Assembly: GCA_050260355.1 (NCBI GenBank)
Contig: JBLNBZ010000031.1
Span: 1 to 14,779 of the forward strand
Length of the DNA stretch: 14,779 bases
Direction: 5' to 3'
Source of the DNA: CADEFX01 sp050260355
GTDB lineage: Bacteria > Pseudomonadota > Alphaproteobacteria > Rhizobiales > Hyphomicrobiaceae
Below the pieces are notes generated by a model. That model made no database searches. It saw only the letters and a list, made by a program, of their open reading frames with translations, and had not been told where the DNA came from. The position numbers were made by a program, and so were the translations under genes. This document shows, in pieces, positions 1 through 8,608 of the stretch. Numbering within the stretch: position 1 is the first letter of the stretch; each line of letters starts with the position of its first letter.

Positions 1-943
<943 letters not shown>

Positions 944-975
944 CTTGCTCGCTCGGCAGAAACTGCAATCTTTGG

Positions 976-1029
976 CGTCATCCCGGGTCTTCTGCCCTCG
1001 GATTTATTCCGAGGGTTCCCGGGACCCAT
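976..1029. repeat. palindromic GTCAT...CCAT repeat (copy R1), nested hairpin before mutB
   Basis: Begins CGTCATCCCGGG and ends CCCGGGACCCAT. The outer stem is TCCCGGG (981-987) with CCCGGGA (1018-1024). The inner stem is CCCTCGG (995-1001) with CCGAGGG (1009-1015), closing an ATTTATT loop. It has the same flanks as the cluster at 13481-14417. It lies between the GFA gene and mutB, so if the three genes share a transcript it would fold within it. Whether it acts as a processing or termination signal is inference; there is no T-run on the minus strand typical of an intrinsic terminator. Confidence 0.8.
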
Positions 1030-1174
1030 CGCGCCCCGCGAACCGCGGCGCTCGCGTCGGCTCATGCGGGCTTACTCCGGTTCATATGGTAACGCGTATA
1101 ATGACCCTGCATCGCCCGCGCGAACAGGGCCGTGCAGACAATTCCGGCCAGTATGGTACCCGATCCCCTGCCGG

Positions 1175-1666
1175 TCACGTCGCAGGCTTTCCATCGCCGG
1201 TGTCGTGGTCGGGGTGCTGGCGCGAGGCCAGCTTAGAAAGCCGCTCGCCGGCCCAGGATTCGGTCGTCGCGCCTGGCAGGGTTGCGAGCTTGGCGAAGTC
1301 CGGCAGGCGGCTCTCGACGCCGTACTGATGCTCCGGATGCACCCGGCCCGGCTGATCGAGACTGCCGATCGTCACCGAGACGCGATTGCGATCGAGCGCC
1401 CGATACGTGAGCGGCGTGCCGCAGTCGCGGCAGAAGTCGCGCTCGATCACCTCCGAGCTGCGGAACGCGCCGGGCGTCCCGCGCGTCCAGGCGAAGTCGT
1501 CGCGTTTGACGCCGGTGAGCGCCGCGAAGTAGTTGCCGACCGCCTTCTGGCACATGCGGCAATGGCAGATGCTGGCCCCGGTCGGCTCGGCATAGAGCGC
1601 ATAGCGCACCGCGCCGCATTGGCATCCGCCCGTCAGCACCGGGGTCCGCGTCGTCGAAGCTGTCAT
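1175..1666 (-). CDS. GFA-family (glutathione-dependent formaldehyde-activating-like) zinc protein
   Basis: A 163-residue protein with the full seven-cysteine zinc signature of the GFA/CENP-V family: CQC (15-17), CHCRMC (34-39) and FCRDC (78-82, ligands Cys79 and Cys82). The family is named after Gfa of Paracoccus, which was proposed to speed S-hydroxymethylglutathione formation. Most members have no proven substrate and the enzymatic role is disputed, so no specific reaction is assigned. The ATG at 1664-1666 has a strong GAGGAG site 8 nt upstream. It starts 37 nt after the mutA stop and precedes mutB, so co-transcription with the mutase genes is likely. The C-terminal 20 residues are polar and probably disordered. 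Confidence 0.9.
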   Translation of the reverse strand: MTASTTRTPVLTGGCQCGAVRYALYAEPTGASICHCRMCQKAVGNYFAALTGVKRDDFAWTRGTPGAFRSSEVIERDFCRDCGTPLTYRALDRNRVSVTIGSLDQPGRVHPEHQYGVESRLPDFAKLATLPGATTESWAGERLSKLASRQHPDHDTGDGKPAT

Positions 1667-1703
1667 CGTCGTTGCTCCTCGTGTCTGGCTGACCGGACAA
1701 CGT

Positions 1704-3605
1704 TCAACCGGCGCGCGGGATGCCGAGGTCCGCGTGCAACTTCCGCAGCGCCACGATCATATCGCAGCCCGCGTAAATGAAACCGTCCACGCCCGCCGCC
1801 TCGAGCTGCGCCTCGATCTCCCTCGGCCTTCCCGCCAGCAGCACGCGTCTGGCGCCGGCGGACTTCAGCGCCCGCGCCGTTGCCTCGCCGAGCTCCGCAT
1901 AGACCTGATCGGAGGAGCACAGGCAGGCGATGCCGGCGCCGCTCCCAGCGAAGGCGCGTCCTGCATCGGCCGGCGTGTGCAGCGGACCGCTGGCGATCCC
2001 TTCAACGCCGCCCGCCGCGAGGAAATTGCCGGCGAAGGTTGCGCGCACGGAATGCACGGGGATGTCGCCGAGCGAGACGAGGAACACCTTGGGGCGATGA
2101 CCATGCCTCTCGGCGAACGCGTCGGCGGCATCGCGCAAGGCCTCGAACGGCTCGGCCAGGCGGTGTGCGCGGAGCGGCTTCACTTGCACGCCCTTCAAGT
2201 CTGCCGACGGCACGTCGCCCGGCCAGGGCTCCACCTTGACGCCGTCATTGCCGAGCAGCGGGAAGGCCGAGGTGCCGGTGAGCGCGAGCTGGCCCGTCGC
2301 CACGCGCCTCGCCCGCGCCTCCGCCTGCTCTCCGATTGCGTCCTGGATGAAGCCCGAGGTCAGCGCCGCGCCCATGCCGCCCTTGGCCTCGATCGCCTGG
2401 AACGTTTCCCAGGCCTTCCGCGCCAGATCCTCGGTCAGCTTCTCGACCGCCCAACTTCCGCCCGCCGGATCGAGCACGCGTCCAAGCCCGCTCTCCTCCA
2501 TCAGCACGATCTGCGTATTGCGCGCGATACGCCGCGCGAACGCATCCGGCCGGCCGAGCGCCCAGGTGAAAGGCAGCACCGTGATCGAGTCGGCGCCGCC
2601 CATGGCGGCTGCCGCGCAGGCCATGGTCGTGCGCAGCATGTTCACCCATGGATCGCGCTTGGCCATCATGCGCGGCGACGTCTCGGCGGCGAAGGACACG
2701 CGCTCCACGGCATCGCCCGCGCCGCAGGCATCAGCGAGCCGCCACACCAGCTTGCGTGCGGCGCGCAGCTTGGCGAGCCCCAGGAACTGATCGGCATCGA
2801 CCGCAAGCCCCACCGCGATCCTCGGCAGCGCCTCGCCGGGCGCAACGCCGGCCGCCTCCATCGCCCGCAGGTAGGCGGCGAGCGTCGCCAGAATGGCGGC
2901 GAGCTCCTGCGCCTCGGTTGCGCCTGCCGCATGATACGGCCGCCCGTCCGCCAGCAGTGCCGTCACGCCCGGCATCGATGCGCTGTCGACGGCGAGCCTC
3001 GCCGCAATCTCCAGCGACTTGCCGATCGGATGGTAGAGCGCGCCGGTTCTGGCCAGTGTCCCGAGCGGATCGGCGTTGAAGGCGCCGCGGCAGGCCTCAT
3101 CGGCGATGCCGCGCTTGCGCCACAGCGCCATCAGGCTGCCGGTCGCGTCGACCGTGTACTCGCCCGCCAGCAACGCCACCGGGCACACGTCCAGCATGAC
3201 CCCGTCGAGCGCCTGCTCGAACGCCTCGCGCGTGTAGGCGAGGCCGATCATCCCGGGCGCGGCCACCTGGATCTCGAGCGAGGTCACCCCGCCGGCGAGG
3301 TCCTCCAAAATGGCCTCGTTGGCGCGTGCCGGATCGGTCTCGGCATACGTTTGGCGGATGTCCCATCCTTGCGCGCCCGATCTGAGCCTCGCCCCGCGTG
3401 CGTAGGGGGCGGCACCGGGGGCAGCCGTCTTGCTCGCCGGCAGCTCGTCGGCACGCGTATAGAGCGGGGCGATCCTCACGCCGTCCGCTGTCCGCGCAAC
3501 CAGCCGTTTCTCGAAGTCGTCCCCTTTCAACACCTTGTCGACCAGCCCGAGCCATTGCTCGCGCGTGGCCGGCTCGAAAAGATCACAAACCTCGAAATCG
3601 CTCAT
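1704..3605 (-). CDS. mutA: methylmalonyl-CoA mutase small (non-catalytic) subunit
   Basis: A 633-residue partner of MutB, the usual length for the small subunit. The N-terminal barrel-like domain covers about residues 35-440. A C-terminal cobalamin-domain-like fold covers about 505-633, with VFLVSLGDIPVHSVRATF (507-524) and DGFIYAGCDM (607-616). The DxHxxG cobalamin ligand motif of active subunits is absent (the position reads GDIPVHS), as expected for a structural subunit. The start chosen is ATG at 3603-3605 (MSDFEVCDLF), which matches the family N-terminus. The frame stays open upstream to 3677, but those extra residues look non-conserved. No clear Shine-Dalgarno is visible. It is the first gene of the set and diverges from the DUF853 ATPase gene across 209 nt. 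Confidence 0.95.
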   Translation of the reverse strand: MSDFEVCDLFEPATREQWLGLVDKVLKGDDFEKRLVARTADGVRIAPLYTRADELPASKTAAPGAAPYARGARLRSGAQGWDIRQTYAETDPARANEAILEDLAGGVTSLEIQVAAPGMIGLAYTREAFEQALDGVMLDVCPVALLAGEYTVDATGSLMALWRKRGIADEACRGAFNADPLGTLARTGALYHPIGKSLEIAARLAVDSASMPGVTALLADGRPYHAAGATEAQELAAILATLAAYLRAMEAAGVAPGEALPRIAVGLAVDADQFLGLAKLRAARKLVWRLADACGAGDAVERVSFAAETSPRMMAKRDPWVNMLRTTMACAAAAMGGADSITVLPFTWALGRPDAFARRIARNTQIVLMEESGLGRVLDPAGGSWAVEKLTEDLARKAWETFQAIEAKGGMGAALTSGFIQDAIGEQAEARARRVATGQLALTGTSAFPLLGNDGVKVEPWPGDVPSADLKGVQVKPLRAHRLAEPFEALRDAADAFAERHGHRPKVFLVSLGDIPVHSVRATFAGNFLAAGGVEGIASGPLHTPADAGRAFAGSGAGIACLCSSDQVYAELGEATARALKSAGARRVLLAGRPREIEAQLEAAGVDGFIYAGCDMIVALRKLHADLGIPRAG

Positions 3606-3745
3606 CGACAGCGTCCAGTGGAGGGCGCAAGGCCGCGCTTGCATCTTGCCGATTTGTTGTGCGTTGCGGTCCCGCACGCAAGCGTGAAATTTGCGTCCTT
3701 TTCCCCAAAATGGCTATGCAACCCTTCATTGCATTGGCTTGCTGT

Positions 3746-3759
3746 CCGTGTAAACACGG
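3746..3759. promoter_or_regulatory. 14-bp dyad in the mutA / DUF853 divergent promoter region
   Basis: CCGTGT-AA-ACACGG is a perfect 6-bp inverted repeat with a 2-nt centre. It lies 141 nt before the mutA start and 56 nt before the DUF853 start. It is a plausible binding site for a dimeric regulator, or the loop of a short RNA hairpin. No convincing -35/-10 pair was recognised for either gene, so the regulatory role is inference. Confidence 0.35.
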
Positions 3760-3814
3760 GGCGCAATCGCTGGGGGCTGCGAGTCGCGCCCATCCGGTGA
3801 CCGGAGGCTAACCC

Positions 3815-5314
3815 ATGGCAAACACCGCGTCCGTTCTTCAGGATGACAAGATCTACCTCGGGCAGAGCGTCGAGCCTGAATACCTGGAGCTGCGGCTTGC
3901 CAATCGCCACGGTCTGATCACCGGCGCCACCGGCACCGGCAAGACGGTCACCTTGCAGGTCTTGGCGGAGGGCTTCTCGGACGCCGGCGTTCCGGTCTTT
4001 GCCGCCGACATCAAGGGCGATCTGTCCGGCATCTCGATGAAGGGCGATCCCAAGCCGCCGCTGGTCCAGCGGGCCAAGGAGATCGGCCTCGCCGAGTATG
4101 AGAACCGGGCCTATCCGACCGTGTTCTGGGACCTGTTCGGCGAGCAGGGCCATCCCGTGCGCGCCACCGTGCAGGAGATGGGCCCGCTGCTCTTGTCACG
4201 CCTCTTGGAGCTCAACGAGGTGCAGGAGGGCGTGCTCAACATCCTGTTCCGCGTCGCCGCCGACGAGAAGATGTTGCTGCTCGACCTGAAGGACCTGCGC
4301 GCCATGGTCACGGACGTCGGCAACCGCGGCAAGGAGCTGCAGACCAAGTACGGCAACGTGTCCGCGACCTCGGCCGGCGCCGTGCAGCGGCGCCTGCTGG
4401 TGCTCGAGGAGCAGGGGGCCAACAGCTTCTTCGGGGAGCCTGCCCTCGACATCAAGGACTTCATGCGCACCGCGCCCGACGGCCGCGGCGTCATCAACGT
4501 CCTGGCGGCCGACAAGCTGATGAAGACGCCGCGGCTCTACGCCACCTTCCTGCTGTGGATGCTGTCCCAGCTCTTCGACAAGCTCCCCGAGGTCGGCGAT
4601 CCCGACAAGCCGAAGCTCGTCTTCTTCTTCGACGAGGCGCACTTGCTGTTCAGCGAGGCCCCCAAGGCGCTGCTCGAGCAGGTCGAGCGCGTCACCCGCC
4701 TGGTGCGCTCCAAGGGCGTCGGCGTCTACTACGTGACGCAGAACCCGCGCGATGTGCCGAACTCGGTCTCCGCCCAGCTCGGCAACCGCGTCCAGCATGC
4801 CCTGCGCGCCTTCACGCCGCTCGAGCAGAAGGGCATCCGCGCCGCCGCCGAGACATTCAGGCCCAACCCCAAGCTCGACCTGGAGCGCGTCATTCAGGAG
4901 CTGAAGGTCGGCGAGGCGCTGGTCTCGGTGCTGCACAACAAGGGCGAGCCGTCGATGGTCCAGCGCACGCTCATCCGGCCGCCCTCGGGCCGCATCGGCC
5001 CCGTGACGCCGGAGGAGCGTAAGTCTCTGATCGAGAAAAGCCCTGTCTACGGCAAGTACGAGGAGACGCAGGATCGCGAGTCGGCCTACGAGATTCTGCA
5101 GAAAAAGACCGAGGCCGCCGCCGCAGCGGAAGCCCAGGAGGAGAAAGAGGAGGAGGCGCGCAAGAACAGCTGGGGCCAGGTGATCTTCGGCCGCGGTCCG
5201 CGTGGCGGCGCGTCCATGGGTGAGCAGCTGGCCCGCGACTTAACGCGCTCCGTCACCCGCTCCATCATCACCCAGGTCAAGAACGCCATCATCCGCTCGG
5301 TGCTGAAGCGCTAG
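3815..5314 (+). CDS. HerA/FtsK-type P-loop ATPase of the DUF853 (YjgR-like) family
   Basis: A 499-residue cytoplasmic ATPase. Walker A is GATGTGKT (37-44). Walker B is KLVFFFDEAH (267-276), with Asp273 and Glu274. A conserved VTQNPRDVPNSV stretch (307-318) follows and resembles the sensor region of HerA-like motors. Length and order match E. coli YjgR, a conserved protein placed near the HerA/VirB4 group whose substrate is not established. Residues 429-450 form a Lys/Glu/Ala-rich, probably coiled-coil segment. The last 45 residues are basic and amphipathic (ARDLTRSVTRSIITQVKNAI), perhaps for oligomerisation or membrane contact. The ATG at 3815 has GGAGG 7 nt upstream. No operon partner is evident: the next gene starts 311 nt later. 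Confidence 0.93.
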   Translation: MANTASVLQDDKIYLGQSVEPEYLELRLANRHGLITGATGTGKTVTLQVLAEGFSDAGVPVFAADIKGDLSGISMKGDPKPPLVQRAKEIGLAEYENRAYPTVFWDLFGEQGHPVRATVQEMGPLLLSRLLELNEVQEGVLNILFRVAADEKMLLLDLKDLRAMVTDVGNRGKELQTKYGNVSATSAGAVQRRLLVLEEQGANSFFGEPALDIKDFMRTAPDGRGVINVLAADKLMKTPRLYATFLLWMLSQLFDKLPEVGDPDKPKLVFFFDEAHLLFSEAPKALLEQVERVTRLVRSKGVGVYYVTQNPRDVPNSVSAQLGNRVQHALRAFTPLEQKGIRAAAETFRPNPKLDLERVIQELKVGEALVSVLHNKGEPSMVQRTLIRPPSGRIGPVTPEERKSLIEKSPVYGKYEETQDRESAYEILQKKTEAAAAAEAQEEKEEEARKNSWGQVIFGRGPRGGASMGEQLARDLTRSVTRSIITQVKNAIIRSVLKR

Positions 5315-5625
5315 CGCGGGATGGCCGAAGCCTTCGCCGGATTCCGTGCGCTCCCGCCACGGCCTTCCGTTCCCCCGACGGTCCGCTTCTTGCGCCGCCG
5401 CCGCGCGAGATCCGCGTTGGCGTCTTGATCTCCACTTCGCTCGAAATCATGAATCATCCTGTTGGCAGAGAGAGGTGAGCGCGCATAGATTGAGGTCGAG
5501 ATGTGCCGATCGATTCGGTGTGTGCTCCGCGGCCCACGATGAGGTCGTCGGAGCGCGCACCGTGTTAGGTTGTCAGGCCGGCGCAAGGTGGTGCGCGTAA
5601 CGCGTGACTCGCGGGAGATGCGCCC
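5315..5625. other. 311-nt intergenic region containing one strong hairpin
   Basis: No reading frame here has a convincing start and codon pattern on either strand. The only clear structure is the hairpin at 5516-5562. No T-rich intrinsic terminator is visible after the DUF853 gene, and no convincing promoter for the gene at 5626. Confidence 0.6.
5516..5562 (+). promoter_or_regulatory. 14-bp RNA hairpin upstream of the small hypothetical gene
   Basis: CGGTGTGTGCTCCG (5516-5529) pairs with CGGAGCGCGCACCG (5549-5562) around a 19-nt loop. As plus-strand RNA all 14 positions pair: 12 are Watson-Crick and two are G-U wobbles. The wobbles appear only in the plus-sense transcript (they would be A-C mismatches in the antisense), which suggests a plus-strand RNA structure. 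It ends 63 nt before the ATG at 5626 and has no T-run after it, so a leader or processing structure is more likely than a terminator. Function is unknown. Confidence 0.5.
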
Positions 5626-6000
5626 ATGGACCTCTTCAAGCTTACGATTGCTCCTCACGCCAGCCCGAAGGATCGCGAGACCACGACCAGCGAGGGTCCG
5701 TTCATCGTGGCGGCGCGCGACATCGGCTGCGCCAGGCTGCTCGTCGCCTTCAACTATTCCATTGCGGCCCTGCGCCGGCTCGGCGGGGCCGCGCCCGCTG
5801 GTGTCTGGAGCGAGTCGGGACCGCACGAGTGCGTCAGGCTCTCGGGCCTCAGCGAGGACCAGCTCAGGCAGAAGGTGCTGATCGCCGGCACCGACATCGC
5901 CCAGTGGTATCTGGAGCGGCCGATCCTCAAGGACGGACGCAGAGTGATGGCGCGCATGGTCTGGTGGCCGTGCCGCGATGGCGATAGCTGCCCGGCTTGA
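5626..6000 (+). CDS. hypothetical protein, 124 aa
   Basis: Not recognised. The codons show the strong G/C third-position preference of neighbouring genes, and the ATG at 5626 follows a GGGAGA site at 5613-5618. The 124-residue product has a central helix-prone stretch (about 34-53, ARLLVAFNYSIAALRRLGG), three cysteines (35, 69 and 116, plus Cys122 near the end) and two Trp at 113-114. It has no signal peptide or membrane segment. It is the first of three small genes on this strand. Confidence 0.62.
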   Translation: MDLFKLTIAPHASPKDRETTTSEGPFIVAARDIGCARLLVAFNYSIAALRRLGGAAPAGVWSESGPHECVRLSGLSEDQLRQKVLIAGTDIAQWYLERPILKDGRRVMARMVWWPCRDGDSCPA

Positions 6001-6162
6001 TGCCCTTTCGAAGCGGATCAACGCCGGCCGATCGTCCGCCGGTGAAGTCTGGGGACAGTGTGTCTCTTGCACCTACACGGGCGCCGCAATGCCGCCGCCG
6101 AATCAGGTAAACAGGACGTTGCGATGGGCTGACCAACGCAGCGGGGATGCGGGGCTGGTGCA

Positions 6163-6372
6163 ATGGACATGTCTCCCTACGCCATTGAGCAGATGGCGAA
6201 TGGGTCGTTTGTCGTGATGAAAGTCATGACGAGGACCCAGACGGCCCGTGCGGGCCAAGACGTAACGTTGAACGCGTTCCGCGGCTCCTTTGCAACACGT
6301 GCAGAGGCTGAACGCGAGGTCGAGAGGCTCGTCAGCGTGCGCAGGCTGGCTGCCGCCGAGCGTACAGCGTGA
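6163..6372 (+). CDS. small hypothetical protein, 69 aa
   Basis: Not recognised. It starts MDMSPYAIEQMANGSFVVMK, continues through a short basic and polar segment, and ends with a charged helix (TRAEAEREVERLVSVRR, about 46-62). A short beta-hairpin-like half followed by a helix is a plausible compact fold. The start may be ATG 6163 or ATG 6169; a GGGG-rich stretch at 6151-6158 could be the ribosome binding site. Third-position G/C bias is weaker than in the neighbours, so the call is less secure. The 162 nt before it contain no other credible gene. Confidence 0.5.
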   Translation: MDMSPYAIEQMANGSFVVMKVMTRTQTARAGQDVTLNAFRGSFATRAEAEREVERLVSVRRLAAAERTA

Positions 6373-6407
6373 AGCGCTGACGCAAGCCGCATAACAGGAA
6401 CAGGGTG

Positions 6408-7109
6408 ATGCTCGACACCAAGCAAGCGCCGCCGGCGTGCATCTATCTTCTCGGCGATCATCTGGACGCGATCCTCGCTGCCGGCGAGGACCTGCTCGCG
6501 ACGTCGGTCGAGCTCGCGCCGCCCTCTGCTGCAGGCGGCGTGTCGGAGCTCAAGATGCGTCAGGAGGCCCTTGCCGCGTTCTTGAGCCGGCTGCGCACAT
6601 TGGAGGCGGGCGTGGTGGCGCGCGTGCTGCAGGCGCGGCGCAGAGCCGAGGAGATGCCGAAGGCCGATGCGCACGTGAAGCCGCTGGTCAGCCTGTTTCT
6701 GTCCGGCACGACTGTGCTGCTCGATGCCGTTGCCGAGTACGGCGATCCGTCGGGCCTCGCCTTCAACTCGGGCGCCGACGGACTGCATTTCCTGCGCACG
6801 CGCGGCCTCGTTGCACCGGATGCGGCCGACTTGCCGGTTGCCGGCACGCTTGCCGCCGATGAGGACTACCTGGTGGTGGGACGTGTGCGGCTCGGCTCGC
6901 TCATGGACCTGGTTGCAACGTTCCTCGACGCGCTCGACGTGCGCTTCAGCTTGTATGAAGCCGACGAGGTCCCCGCTGAGCTCGAGCGCTTCATCGAGGT
7001 GCCGGTGCGCGCGGCCCCGGTGGTGGACACGTCCGCCACCGCCGAGGAAGCGCGCGTCAAGGCCAAGTCGCTGGCGGCCGCACTGGAGGCACTGTACGGC
7101 CCGAGCTGA
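6408..7109 (+). CDS. hypothetical alpha-helical protein, 233 aa
   Basis: Not recognised. Strong coding bias runs over the full length. The ATG at 6408 is preferred over the GTG at 6405 because AGGA (6396-6399) is then 8 nt away. The protein is soluble and mostly helical. The N-terminal half (about 10-75) has heptad-like Leu/Ala spacing ending in a basic run (QARRRAEEMPKADAHVK). The middle holds an LVSLFLSGTTVLLDAV stretch that is hydrophobic but too short and polar for a sure membrane helix. The C-terminal quarter is acidic and then helical. It follows the 69-aa gene by 35 nt and is followed by an intrinsic terminator, so the small genes before it may share its transcript. Confidence 0.72.
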   Translation: MLDTKQAPPACIYLLGDHLDAILAAGEDLLATSVELAPPSAAGGVSELKMRQEALAAFLSRLRTLEAGVVARVLQARRRAEEMPKADAHVKPLVSLFLSGTTVLLDAVAEYGDPSGLAFNSGADGLHFLRTRGLVAPDAADLPVAGTLAADEDYLVVGRVRLGSLMDLVATFLDALDVRFSLYEADEVPAELERFIEVPVRAAPVVDTSATAEEARVKAKSLAAALEALYGPS

Positions 7110-7134
7110 GGCGCTCCACAAGTCGGATTGGATC

Positions 7135-7166
7135 ACGGCCGGCCCCGTCGCCGGCCGTTTGCTTTT
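7135..7166 (+). terminator. Rho-independent terminator after the 233-aa gene
   Basis: ACGGCCGG (7135-7142) pairs with CCGGCCGT (7151-7158) over an 8-nt loop, followed by TTTGCTTTT on the plus strand. It lies 25 nt after the stop at 7109 and before the oxidoreductase gene, so it probably ends the transcript of the small hypothetical genes. Confidence 0.75.
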
Positions 7167-7231
7167 GCACAGCACGTGAGCAAAACTTCCGGCAGCAGGC
7201 CGACGATCCAGCGAGAGGACGGGAAAGCGCG

Positions 7232-8608
7232 ATGCAGTACGAGACGTTGTTCCGCGCAGCGCGCGAAAAGCCGGTTGCCGCGGCGCTGATCGGGGCCGGC
7301 GAGTTCGGCCTTTCGCTCATCGCCCAGGCCAGGCGCATGCAGGGGCTTAAGGTCGTCGCTGCCGTCGACAAGGACGCCGGACGCGTGATGCGCGCACTCG
7401 CCGAGATGCAGGTGCCGGCGCGGCGCTGCGAGAGCGCCAGCGCCGCCAAGGCGGCGCTCGCTGCCGGCGAGATCGCGCTGTGCGAGAGCGTGAGCGACCT
7501 GCTGACCTTGCCGCTCGATATGGTCGTAGAGGCAACCGGCGATGCTGAGTTTGGAACGCGGCACGCGCTCGCCGCCATCGATGCCGGCGTCGGCATCACC
7601 ATGGTGAGCAAGGAGGCGGAGTGCGTGGTGGGACCGGCGCTTGCCGCGCGGGCGCGCAAGGCTGGTGTCGGCTACACGCTGGTCGACGGCGACCAGCCGG
7701 CGCTGCTGATCGGCCTCGTCTCATGGGCGCGCACGCTGGGGCTGCCAATCGTCGCGGCGGGCAAGTCGAGCGAATACGACTACGTCTGGGACCCGGCGCG
7801 CCACACGGTGACGTGGACCGACCGCAGCGTGGCCGCACCGCGCATCGCCGAGCTGTGGACGCTGGGGCGGGATGCGGGCGCCACGATTGCGGCGCGCGCC
7901 GCTGCGCTGGCCGAGCTGCCGCAGCGCACGGTGCCCGACAATTGCGAGATGGCGCTGGTCGCCAACGCGACGGGCATGCTGCCCGACCGGCCGGACTTCC
8001 ATGCGCCGATGACGCGGACGACCGAGCTGCCCGACCTCTATCGTCCGCGCAGCGAGGGCGGGCTGCTGGAGCGGACAGGCGTGCTCGACGTGTTCAACTG
8101 CCTGCGGCGGCCGGACGATGCGAGCTTCGCGGGCGGCGTGTACGTCGTCGTCGAGTGGGCCGACGCCAGAACGGGAGCGCTGTTTCGCGGCAAGGGCATT
8201 CCCGTGTCGCAGGATGGCCGCTACGGCCTGATCTACAATCCTTCGCATCTGCTCGGTGTCGAGGCGCCGATCACCATCATGGCCGCGGCCAGGCTTTCCC
8301 ACTCCGTGCTGGATGAGCGCTACCGGCCGGTCGCCGACGTGACCGCGCGCGCCATGCGCGATCTGCCGGCAGGGCACAAGCTCGACATCGTCGGCACGCG
8401 GCATGCGGTGCCGGATCTCGAGCCTGGTCTGACGCCGGCGAGGCCGGCCGCGGGCCGCAACCCGCTGCCGTACTACATGGCCGTCGGGCGGACGCTGGTG
8501 CGGCCGGTCTCCAAGGGAGAGGCGATCACCGCCGACTGCGTGTCGCAACCCGGAGGCTCCGCGCTGTGGAGCCTGCGCGCCGAGCAGGATCGGTTGCTCA
8601 GCGCTTAG
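7232..8608 (+). CDS. COG4091-type NAD(P)-binding oxidoreductase (homoserine dehydrogenase-like) with C-terminal SAF domain
   Basis: A 458-residue protein. It opens with a Rossmann dinucleotide-binding motif, ALIGAGEFG (18-26), followed by AAVDKDAGRV (43-52). A homoserine-dehydrogenase-like catalytic region follows, including MVVEATGDAEFG, SKEAECVVGP and KSSEYDYVW. A SAF-type domain closes the protein: YYMAVGRTLVRPVSKGEAITADCV near residues 411-434. The architecture matches the group listed as predicted homoserine dehydrogenases with a SAF domain. Members are also sometimes labelled FlgA-like because of that domain. The true substrate is not established and is unlikely to be homoserine in the biosynthetic sense. 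The start has GGGA 7 nt upstream. The gene stands alone and overlaps the convergent RlpA-like gene by 11 nt at the 3' ends. Confidence 0.85.
   Translation: MQYETLFRAAREKPVAAALIGAGEFGLSLIAQARRMQGLKVVAAVDKDAGRVMRALAEMQVPARRCESASAAKAALAAGEIALCESVSDLLTLPLDMVVEATGDAEFGTRHALAAIDAGVGITMVSKEAECVVGPALAARARKAGVGYTLVDGDQPALLIGLVSWARTLGLPIVAAGKSSEYDYVWDPARHTVTWTDRSVAAPRIAELWTLGRDAGATIAARAAALAELPQRTVPDNCEMALVANATGMLPDRPDFHAPMTRTTELPDLYRPRSEGGLLERTGVLDVFNCLRRPDDASFAGGVYVVVEWADARTGALFRGKGIPVSQDGRYGLIYNPSHLLGVEAPITIMAAARLSHSVLDERYRPVADVTARAMRDLPAGHKLDIVGTRHAVPDLEPGLTPARPAAGRNPLPYYMAVGRTLVRPVSKGEAITADCVSQPGGSALWSLRAEQDRLLSA

Noticed and set aside
1097..1102. TATAAT on the plus strand as a promoter
   Set aside because: No acceptable -35 element at 16-18 nt, and it would only drive an antisense transcript of the GFA gene. 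The minus-strand reading does not give a better promoter for mutB.
1734..3800. Very long open frame (688 codons) on the plus strand opposite mutA
   Set aside because: It is antisense to mutA in a GC-rich genome where such frames stay open by codon bias. The product is Arg/His-rich with no recognisable domain, and mutA is certain.
6047..6066. TCTGGGGACAGTGTGTC-like stretch as a trace of a mobile element
   Set aside because: It resembles short sequences seen near some REP-type transposases, but there is no transposase fragment, inverted end or duplication nearby, so it may be chance.
5311..6072. 253-codon minus-strand frame opposite the 124-aa gene
   Set aside because: Codon composition favours the plus-strand frame at 5626. 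The minus frame is Arg-rich, lacks a ribosome binding site and crosses the hairpin region.
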